DNA of 14,031 nt from assembly GCA_024409165.1 (NCBI GenBank), contig JAKSUE010000007.1, positions 1 through 14,031 of the forward strand. The letters are read 5' to 3'. This DNA comes from an archaeon (GTDB lineage Archaea > Methanobacteriota > Methanobacteria > Methanobacteriales > Methanobacteriaceae). Shown one piece after another: positions 6,377 to 12,489 of this stretch (the stretch's first letter is position 1; every line of letters begins with the position of its first letter). The notes under the pieces were generated by a model. The model was not told the DNA's origin. It saw nothing but the letters and a program-made list of their open reading frames with translations, and did no database searches. The translations under genes and the position numbers were made by a program.

Positions 6377-9106
6377 ATGAAGATATCAATTTCTGAAAAT
6401 AAAACTCGTGAACAGTATATTGATACTGCATTAGAAAATGTGGGTTGGAAAAAGAAATATATTAAAGAAGAGGTTAATCCTGTTAAATCTGATTTTGTAA
6501 ATAAATCTTTTGTTTTATTTGATGGAAATGTTGAAAAAGATGTAGATTTATTCATTGATTATTTACTTTTAGATGAGAATAACAATCCTTTAGCTATTAT
6601 TGAAGCTAAACGATTTTCTAAAAATCCAGATACTGGTAGAGTACAAGCTAGAACTTATGCTAAAGAAATTGAATCTAAAATTACTGATAAAATTCCTATT
6701 TTTTTAACTAATGGTAATATTTGGATTTTTATAGATGAGTATGGTGTTGAAAGAAAAATAAGTGGTCCTTTTTCTCAAAAAGATTTAAAAAGAAGGAGAG
6801 ATTTATATAATCATCGTAAAAATCCAGCTACTTGTAAAATAAATCCTTATATTGTGGATAGGCCTCGTAGTGTTCAAATTGTTAGGTCTATAAGTGAATA
6901 TTTTTCTAAATGCCATAGAACTGCTTTAATACAAATGGCAACAGGCACTGGAAAAACAAGAGTAGCTATGGCTGTTATTGACATTTTAATAAGATCTAAT
7001 ATTGTTCGTAATGTTCTTTTTATTGCGGATAGAGGTGCTTTAGTTAAACAAGCTAAAGTTAATGGTTTTAATCAATTCTTTAATGAACCAGTAGGTGATT
7101 TAAGAGATGGATTTTCTGAAAATAAACGTTTATATGTTTCCACCATTCAAACTTTAATGAAAGGAAAGGAAAATAAATCTAAATTTTTTGAACAATTCTC
7201 TCCAGGATTTTTTGATTTAATTATCTTTGATGAAGCTCATAGATCTATTTATGATAAAAATAATCTTGTTTTTAAATATTTTGATGCTATAAAAATAGGA
7301 TTAACTGCTACTCCTAAAGAAAGTGAAACTCAAAGTACTGTTGATTTATTTGGAGAAGCTATTGAAGATTATTCATATGATAAGGCTATTAATGATGGTG
7401 TTTTAGTTCCTTATGAAGCTCATTCTATTAGAACAAAAGTTTTAAATGAAGGAATTTCTGCAGAGGATTTAAATGAATTTGCGAAGGATGAGTTAAGACG
7501 TCAAGGTATTGATCCAGAGAATTTAGAACTCACTGGTTCTCAATTTGATTCTGTTTTTATGGATAGTTATACTAATGATTTAATTATCAATACTTTTATG
7601 GAAAATTGTTACAAATCTGATGAAGGTAAACCTGCTAAATCTATATTCTTCTGTTCAAGTAAAAATCATGCTAAATGGATGAAAGAACGTTTTGATTTAT
7701 TATATCCTTCTTTATCTAGTGATGTTCAAGTTATTACATCTGATTTATATCGTAGTGATGATGAAATTGACAGATTTAAATTAGATTCTAATCCTCGTAT
7801 TGTCATGTCTGTAGGTATGTTAGATACAGGTGTTGATATTCCAGAAGTTTGTAATTTAGTTTTTGTTAAACCAGTATTTTCTCACATTAGATTTTGGCAA
7901 ATGATTGGTAGAGGTACAAGAAATGAGAATTCTTGTAAACATAAAGAATGGTTACCTAATAGGAAAAAAGAGAACTTTTTAATTTTTGATTTTGTTATTG
8001 GTGGACATTCTAATATTGATTTTCATGAATTACATAATGGAGGATCAATGAATAAACAGATAAGTACTATTACAGCTATTTTTAATAATAGAGTTTCTCT
8101 TTTAGATAAAAATTTAGATGATAGTCAAAGGAAAATAATTGTCACTAAAATTAATAATACATTATATGAGTTTAGAGAGGATTTATTTATTATTAATGAA
8201 AAAAGAGATATTATTAACAAATTAAAATCCGTGGATGATTTAGAAAATTATGTTTTAGAATTAAATGAAGAAATTTCCCCATTAACTAATGTTTTAGAAG
8301 GGTATAATGCTAATGTATCATCATTTATTAAAGATGCAGAAAAATTATTTGGTTATATCTTAGATAAAGATTTAGATAGAATAGCTAAGGTTAAGAACAT
8401 TATTCAATTTAAAGTTAAAAATGTTCTAGAAAAAGATAATATTAATGTTATATTTGAAAAACAAAATGCTTTAAAGAAAGTTTTACAAATAAAGTTTTGG
8501 GAAGATTTAACATTTGAAAAAGTAGAATTTTTAGTTAATGAAATTGCTTCTACTATGGTTTATTTTGTAGCAGATAATAAAGGAACTATTTATGTTCCTG
8601 CACCTGATAAAATTTTAGATTGGAATCAAAAAGATAAAGAAATAGCTGAAGATGAAGAGTTAAAAAGACTTTTAGAGAGAAATGAAGGAATCAAAAAATT
8701 AAAAGAAGGTAAAGGTATTACTTCAAATGAGTTATTATTAATTGAAAAAGAGTTATCTGCTTTAAGACCAGAAATAACTATTGAAACAATTCAAAAAACA
8801 AGAAATACTGATTTTTTAATATTTTTAAGAGAAATCATAGGTCTTACTAGAGAAGAAGATCCTAAAGAATTAATTGAAAAAAGATTCGATAAAGTTATTT
8901 TATCCGATTATACTTTAAACAATGGTGTAGAGTTTAATTCTCGTCAGTTAGAATTCTTAATACTTTTAAAGAAGGTATTTGCTAATAGAAAACATATTGA
9001 ACTTAGAGATTTTACTGAAGAGCCATTAGGTGAAGGAAAAGATTTATTTGAATATGATAATTTGATTAGTATTATTGAAAAATGTAATTCAATTATAATG
9101 TGTTAA
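6377..9106 (+). CDS. hsdR: Type I restriction enzyme, R (endonuclease/translocase) subunit
   Basis: This is the 909-residue motor and nuclease subunit of a type I restriction enzyme. It associates with HsdM and HsdS, translocates unmethylated DNA using ATP and cuts at a distance. The N-terminal PD-(D/E)XK nuclease is visible as D61-Y62 and E76-A-K78 (IIEAKR). The helicase core has ATGTGKT at 188-194, DEAH at 285-288, TATP at 310-313 and motif VI QMIGRGTR at 508-515. The last third resembles the C-terminal domain of EcoEI/EcoAI-type R subunits, which would place the system in family IB. All key residues are present, so the gene looks functional. It has its own promoter and a hairpin terminator, and is separated from hsdS/hsdM by 2.3 kb. 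Partners are inferred to be the hsdS and hsdM genes downstream. Confidence 0.93.
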   Translation: MKISISENKTREQYIDTALENVGWKKKYIKEEVNPVKSDFVNKSFVLFDGNVEKDVDLFIDYLLLDENNNPLAIIEAKRFSKNPDTGRVQARTYAKEIESKITDKIPIFLTNGNIWIFIDEYGVERKISGPFSQKDLKRRRDLYNHRKNPATCKINPYIVDRPRSVQIVRSISEYFSKCHRTALIQMATGTGKTRVAMAVIDILIRSNIVRNVLFIADRGALVKQAKVNGFNQFFNEPVGDLRDGFSENKRLYVSTIQTLMKGKENKSKFFEQFSPGFFDLIIFDEAHRSIYDKNNLVFKYFDAIKIGLTATPKESETQSTVDLFGEAIEDYSYDKAINDGVLVPYEAHSIRTKVLNEGISAEDLNEFAKDELRRQGIDPENLELTGSQFDSVFMDSYTNDLIINTFMENCYKSDEGKPAKSIFFCSSKNHAKWMKERFDLLYPSLSSDVQVITSDLYRSDDEIDRFKLDSNPRIVMSVGMLDTGVDIPEVCNLVFVKPVFSHIRFWQMIGRGTRNENSCKHKEWLPNRKKENFLIFDFVIGGHSNIDFHELHNGGSMNKQISTITAIFNNRVSLLDKNLDDSQRKIIVTKINNTLYEFREDLFIINEKRDIINKLKSVDDLENYVLELNEEISPLTNVLEGYNANVSSFIKDAEKLFGYILDKDLDRIAKVKNIIQFKVKNVLEKDNINVIFEKQNALKKVLQIKFWEDLTFEKVEFLVNEIASTMVYFVADNKGTIYVPAPDKILDWNQKDKEIAEDEELKRLLERNEGIKKLKEGKGITSNELLLIEKELSALRPEITIETIQKTRNTDFLIFLREIIGLTREEDPKELIEKRFDKVILSDYTLNNGVEFNSRQLEFLILLKKVFANRKHIELRDFTEEPLGEGKDLFEYDNLISIIEKCNSIIMC

Positions 9107-9126
9107 AAATAGTCAATCTAAAAAAT

Positions 9127-9164
9127 AAAGTTAAAGAATTATAAAATTCTTAACTTTAATTTTT
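9127..9164 (+). terminator. Hairpin terminator behind hsdR
   Basis: The arms at 9127-9140 and 9145-9157 pair over 13 bp with one bulged A around a four-base loop, and TTTTT follows. This is the strongest stem-plus-T terminator in the window, and it separates hsdR transcription from the genes behind it. Confidence 0.7.
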
Positions 9165-9183
9165 ATTCAAAACAAATGGAGCT

Positions 9184-9235
9184 TAAGAGCAAGCTCTTAT
9201 AAATTATTATATTAGTTATAATATTAATAATTTAT
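9184..9235. repeat. Two adjoining hairpins inside the inverted-repeat element
   Basis: TAAGAGC/GCTCTTA (9184-9199) has 7-bp arms around AA. It overlaps a competing pair, GAGCTT/AAGCTC (9179-9184 with 9191-9196). A second stem runs from 9199 to 9235: an 11-bp and a 5-bp segment with one bulged T around the loop GTTA. Confidence 0.6.
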
Positions 9236-9312
9236 CATGAGTGGAGGAAAACTTACCAAAGAAAAATATTAAAACTTAATTTTTTTAAAAGTTCAACCAC
9301 AAACTGCATTTT

Positions 9313-9369
9313 ATAGCTTTTTTAGTTTTTAAATATCAATATGATAATTTTAACTAATTCTAAAGCTAT
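9313..9369. repeat. Long imperfect hairpin near the right end of the element
   Basis: ATAGCTTT (9313-9320) pairs with AAAGCTAT (9362-9369). TTAGTT/AACTAA and an AAATATC/GATAATTT segment continue the stem inward with small internal loops. Confidence 0.5.
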
Positions 9370-9399
9370 TTTGATAATAGTTTCTTTATCAGTTTTCAC
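9322..9399 (-). pseudogene. 25-codon ORF with good ribosome site inside the element, possibly a transposase remnant
   Basis: On the minus strand GTG at 9399 is preceded by GGAG at seven bases, the GGAG belonging to the terminal repeat. The ORF reads KTDKETIIKIALELVKIII before a stop at 9322-9324. The composition resembles a charged amphipathic helix. It may be the start of a lost transposase or a chance ORF. Confidence 0.2.
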
Positions 9400-9424
9400 A
9401 GTTTATCTCCATTTGTTTTGTATA

Positions 9425-9634
9425 TTTTATTTTAGTAATAAAAACCTCCAATAATACTTTGTACGTCTTTATTAATAAAATAAACGGTTTTTAGAGTTTA
9501 AAAATTGTTTTAAGATTGTAATATTGCTTTAAAATTAAAAAATTGCTTTAAAATTAAAATATTGTAATCAAACTATAAATTTATAATCAATTTAAAAAAT
9601 TTAATTAAAAGTATAATTTTTTACTTCTTTTTTT
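9425..9634. other. AT-rich gap between element and RHH gene promoter
   Basis: No gene or RNA is recognisable here. The stretch contains an 8-bp inverted repeat with a wide loop (TAAAAACC at 9439-9446, GGTTTTTA at 9486-9493) and a series of ATTG-starting repeats from about 9504 to 9566, listed separately. Confidence 0.4.
9523..9560. repeat. Tandem 19-bp duplication
   Basis: ATTGCTTTAAAATTAAAA occurs at 9523-9540 and 9542-9559, each followed by one variable base. Related ATTG starts at 9504, 9515 and 9561 suggest an older degenerate array. No function is evident. Confidence 0.65.
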
Positions 9635-9657
9635 ATTGGTCAACATTGGTTGACTAA
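9635..9657. promoter_or_regulatory. Candidate operator of the RHH-431aa-hsdS-hsdM operon
   Basis: Two contiguous 10-bp direct repeats, ATTGGTCAAC (9635-9644) and ATTGGTTGAC (9645-9654), agree at 8 of 10 positions. The same DNA also forms an inverted repeat, TTGGTCAAC/GTTGACTAA, with 9-bp arms, one mismatch and a 4-bp spacer. The site ends five bases before the TATA box, where bound protein would hinder TFB and TBP. Ribbon-helix-helix proteins bind such short repeats as dimers of dimers, and the first gene of the operon encodes one. Confidence 0.5.
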
Positions 9658-9662
9658 ATAAA

Positions 9663-9670
9663 TTTATATA
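9663..9670 (+). promoter_or_regulatory. TATA box of the RHH-led operon
   Basis: TTTATATA begins 31 bases before the ATG at 9694, putting the transcription start at about 9690-9694. No Shine-Dalgarno sequence is present, so the first gene is probably translated from a leaderless mRNA. Confidence 0.6.
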
Positions 9671-9693
9671 ATAGTATAAATATATTTTATAGC

Positions 9694-10059
9694 ATGGAAT
9701 ATAAATCAATATCTTCAAAATTACCAAGAAATGAAGTAAATCTCTTTAGAGATTACTGTGAAAGAAAAGGTGTAACACCTTCTTCATTAATAAGAGAACT
9801 TATTTTAAAAGAACTTAAAGTTTCAGTTCCTATTAATGTAGCAGGATTTAATAAAATCACTTATGATAAAGAAAATGATAATTTTAATTGGACTGTAGAT
9901 TTAGATAATGAGGATAGCAAATCAATTTTAAATAAAATTAGTGTAGAATTCTTAGAAGATTTAAATAAAGAAATCACTAATGCATTAGATAAAAGAAATT
10001 CTATAATTTTGAAAAGTAAAGAGGGGTCTGTTGCTATTCCAAGTAATTTTTTAAAGTAG
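9694..10059 (+). CDS. Ribbon-helix-helix DNA-binding protein, probable autoregulator
   Basis: This 121-residue protein has a ribbon-helix-helix fold at its N-terminus: a beta strand at about residues 3-9 (YKSISSK), helix A at 11-25, and helix B in GVTPSSLIRELILKEL (26-41). The pattern resembles CopG/Arc-type repressors and many antitoxins. Residues 45-121 are not recognised. They are mixed and acidic, with a helical piece at about 84-98, and could bind a partner protein or ligand. The gene is first in an operon and stands 8 bases before the 431-residue protein. Its own promoter carries paired repeats at 9635-9657, so self-repression and thereby control of hsdS/hsdM is the simplest role. Alternatively it may be the antitoxin of a toxin-antitoxin-like pair with the next gene. 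No ribosome site is seen, and the start rests on TATA spacing and the RHH strand. Confidence 0.7.
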   Translation: MEYKSISSKLPRNEVNLFRDYCERKGVTPSSLIRELILKELKVSVPINVAGFNKITYDKENDNFNWTVDLDNEDSKSILNKISVEFLEDLNKEITNALDKRNSIILKSKEGSVAIPSNFLK

Positions 10060-10067
10060 GTATTATT

Positions 10068-11363
10068 ATGGAACAATATTTAAATGCATTAGATGATTAT
10101 ATAAATTTTGAACATAGTCCTGATTTACAATTTAATTATATTTTAAATAAATTAGAAATATTTAATAATATTGATGATGAATTGAAATTATATTTTGTAA
10201 CAGATATTTTCCGTGATGTTATGCAATATGTTGAAGAATTTGGATCATACTTTTTAGCATATATTAAAAAAGAAAATATTTCTTCAAATATTGTTAAGAA
10301 TCAGCCTAAAAATGTAGAGGATTTATTTAATAATTTAAGATATGATGAAAAAATTAATTCAGAATATGGATTTTTGAATTTTAATGATTTAATAATTAAT
10401 ATTTTTAATTTAGATAAAGATAATGAATCTATTCAGAATTTAGCTAGTTGTATTAATTCATTATCTTATTTTTTCTGTTATCATTTAGATTTATATAATT
10501 CTATTAAACATGGGTTTAGAGTTTTTGATTATGGTCTGGATTATTTTGAGGATGATAGGGGTAAAATACATTTAAATTGTAAATATTTTTGCTCTATTGG
10601 TAAGAAAAAGGAAGGTAATCCTTATTTCTTATTGTACCCATTAGATGCATTATATGAAGATTCAATTAAAGTTTTAAATGATACTAAAGAAATTTTTAGT
10701 TTTTTAAAAAAGGCTATTAATTCATATAAATTTAGATTTCCATTATCCAATTTTGATTATGTTTCTGATTATTCTTTTTCAGGGTATCATTTTAAAATTA
10801 CTAAAGGTAATACAGTTATTGTCCTTAATAATATTGATAATATGAATATAGTTGAAAATCCTGAATTTAAATATTTTAACATTTCTTTTAAAAATAATAT
10901 CTTCATTTTCACTTCAAATGAGAATTGTTCTTTATTGTATCCTTTTTCATTAAAATTTATTGCAAATAATAATTTTAATTTAAAGCCCGATTTTAATCAT
11001 AATTACACTATTTCAGAAATTTGCACTAATGAAGATATGGATGTTTCTCAATTATACTATCTTAAAAAACTTAAAAATTCAATGCACGATTCGAAGGTTA
11101 AAATTAAAGTTTTATATAATGATGATATGCTTTATTCTGGAAACTTAAAAAGGAATATTAACTTTCAAAATAATGGTTTTGATTGTGAGGATAATATATT
11201 AGAAGCATTAATTAAACTTAATAAAATTACTACTAAAATAATTCCTGTGCCTTATGATTTGTCTGAAAATCAAAAAGAACAATTATTAGAAGAATCAAAA
11301 AAGATTAATTTACAAAAAGATGCATTTTCATTATTGGATAATGTTGGAATTGAATATATTTAG
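10068..11363 (+). CDS. Unrecognised 431-aa protein embedded in the restriction-modification operon
   Basis: I do not recognise this gene with confidence. It encodes 431 residues, very rich in Asn, Asp, Ile, Phe and Tyr, with no signal peptide, no membrane segment and no Walker or nuclease motif. The N-terminal 160 residues look all-helical and end in YNSIKHGFRV (143-152). The YNxxKHGxR pattern reminds me of HEPN-like and abortive-infection helical proteins, but the catalytic RxxxxH of HEPN ribonucleases is not evident. The middle (about 165-330) looks beta-rich, and the C-terminus (330-431) mixes helices and strands. It starts eight bases after the RHH gene, behind a weak AGGT (10058-10061), and its end abuts hsdS, so it is surely co-expressed with both. 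Position suggests a defence or control function tied to the restriction system. Its very low GC suggests acquired DNA. Confidence 0.6.
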   Translation: MEQYLNALDDYINFEHSPDLQFNYILNKLEIFNNIDDELKLYFVTDIFRDVMQYVEEFGSYFLAYIKKENISSNIVKNQPKNVEDLFNNLRYDEKINSEYGFLNFNDLIINIFNLDKDNESIQNLASCINSLSYFFCYHLDLYNSIKHGFRVFDYGLDYFEDDRGKIHLNCKYFCSIGKKKEGNPYFLLYPLDALYEDSIKVLNDTKEIFSFLKKAINSYKFRFPLSNFDYVSDYSFSGYHFKITKGNTVIVLNNIDNMNIVENPEFKYFNISFKNNIFIFTSNENCSLLYPFSLKFIANNNFNLKPDFNHNYTISEICTNEDMDVSQLYYLKKLKNSMHDSKVKIKVLYNDDMLYSGNLKRNINFQNNGFDCEDNILEALIKLNKITTKIIPVPYDLSENQKEQLLEESKKINLQKDAFSLLDNVGIEYI

Positions 11364-11373
11364 GATGATAATT

Positions 11374-12489
11374 ATGTATGTATGGGATTCGATGAAATTA
11401 GGAGACCTTTTTTCATTTGAAAAAAAGTCTAAAATTAAAGCAAGTCAAGGTGAATCTTCTGGAAAATATAAGTTTTTTACGTCAAGTGTTGTTCAAAATA
11501 AGTTTTTAGATGAATATATTTTTGATAAGGAAAGCTTAATTTTTGGTACTGGAGGACAACCTTCAATTCATTATTGTAATGAAAAATTTGCTACTAGTAC
11601 TGACTGCTTTGTGATTTATGAAAATAATGGGTTAATTCTCCCTAAATTTGTTTATTATTATCTTTTAAATAATATTTACATTCTTGAAAATGGGTTTAAA
11701 GGAGCTGGTTTGAAACATATCTCTAAAAAATATTTACAAAATATAGAAATACTATTTCCTAGAGATATAAATATTCAACAACAAATCGTGGAAAAAATAG
11801 AAAATATTGAAGAATTAATTACTTATAGAAATAATTCTTTAGAATTATTAGATTTATATTTAAAAAGTGTTTTTTTTAAAATGTTTGGTAATCCTATTTT
11901 AAATGAAATGGAGTGGGATTTATATAAATTTAAACAAGTAGGTACTCTTCAAAGAGGTAAATCTAAACATAGGCCACGTAATGCTCCAGAATTATTAGGA
12001 GGAGATTATCCTTTAATTCAAACGGGGGATGTTTCTAACTCTGGAAATTATATTTATGATTATTATCAAACATATTCTGAACTTGGGTTGAAACAAAGTA
12101 AAATGTGGTCAAAAGGCACTTTATGTATTACTATTGCAGCAAATATTGCAAAAACTGGTATTTTAACTTTTGATGCATGTTTTCCAGATAGTATTGTTGG
12201 ATTTATTCCTAATGATTATGTATGTGTAGAATATGTTCAATTTTGGATGTCTTTTCTTCAAAAGATTTTAGAAAGTACTGCTCCAGAATCTGCTCAAAAA
12301 AATATAAATTTAAAAATTTTAAATGATTTAAATATTCCAGTCCCTCCAATTGAACTTCAAAATCAATTTGCAGAAATAGTGAAACAAGTAGAAGAAATTA
12401 AAAAATATCAATTAGAATCTAAAAAAGAGTTAGAAAATTTATTTAATAATTTAATGCAGAAAGCATTTAAAGGGGAGTTAATATGTTAG
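11374..12489 (+). CDS. hsdS: Type I restriction-modification specificity subunit
   Basis: This is the target-recognition subunit, which forms a methyltransferase with HsdM and the full endonuclease with HsdR. The 371 residues show the standard twofold plan. Target recognition domain 1 spans about 7-130, and the first coiled-coil spacer about 131-170, ending in the FFKMFGNP hinge (167-174). Domain 2 spans about 180-322. IPVPPIELQNQFAEIV (321-336) then opens the second coiled coil, up to about 368. The two domains differ, so an asymmetric bipartite site is expected. ATG 11374 is chosen because AGGATGAT (11362-11369) precedes it and the protein then opens MYVWDSMKLGDL, like other HsdS. In-frame ATGs at 11320 and 11365 overlap or abut the previous gene. 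The ATG at 11392 is also possible. The 3' end overlaps hsdM by 7 bases. Confidence 0.9.
   Translation: MYVWDSMKLGDLFSFEKKSKIKASQGESSGKYKFFTSSVVQNKFLDEYIFDKESLIFGTGGQPSIHYCNEKFATSTDCFVIYENNGLILPKFVYYYLLNNIYILENGFKGAGLKHISKKYLQNIEILFPRDINIQQQIVEKIENIEELITYRNNSLELLDLYLKSVFFKMFGNPILNEMEWDLYKFKQVGTLQRGKSKHRPRNAPELLGGDYPLIQTGDVSNSGNYIYDYYQTYSELGLKQSKMWSKGTLCITIAANIAKTGILTFDACFPDSIVGFIPNDYVCVEYVQFWMSFLQKILESTAPESAQKNINLKILNDLNIPVPPIELQNQFAEIVKQVEEIKKYQLESKKELENLFNNLMQKAFKGELIC

Larger units (their letters stand above)
9168..9420. mobile_element. Candidate 253-bp MITE or decayed insertion sequence with 14-bp terminal inverted repeats
   Basis: CAAAACAAATGGAG at 9168-9181 is repeated exactly as its reverse complement CTCCATTTGTTTTG at 9407-9420, 253 bp end to end. 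Perfect 14-bp ends are very unlikely by chance, and they are richer in GC than the surroundings. Between them lie several hairpins (9184-9199, 9199-9235, 9313-9369) and only tiny ORFs, which fits a non-autonomous element. No clear target duplication is seen. TA at 9164-9165 and at 9423-9424 could be one if the ends are two bases longer with one mismatch. The element sits directly behind the hsdR terminator and may have separated hsdR from the rest of the system. The alternative is a structured non-coding RNA. The family was not recognised. Confidence 0.55.

Noticed and set aside
6370..6555. 61-codon minus-strand ORF across the start of hsdR
   Set aside because: It is antisense to the conserved nuclease domain of hsdR, and no family was recognised.
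9523..9560. Possible CRISPR-like repeat
   Set aside because: The two copies are directly adjacent with no unique spacers, and there are no cas genes in the window.
9861..10076. 71-codon minus-strand ORF across the RHH gene
   Set aside because: It is antisense to a gene with a clear RHH fold and operon context. It is low-complexity Leu/Ser and looks like a shadow.
11320..11373. Longer hsdS start overlapping the 431-aa gene
   Set aside because: The extra 18 residues do not resemble HsdS, and a good ribosome site (AGGATGAT) precedes ATG 11374.
11374..12489. Phase-variable hsdS by inversion
   Set aside because: Only one hsdS is present, with no inverted partial copy and no recombinase in the window.
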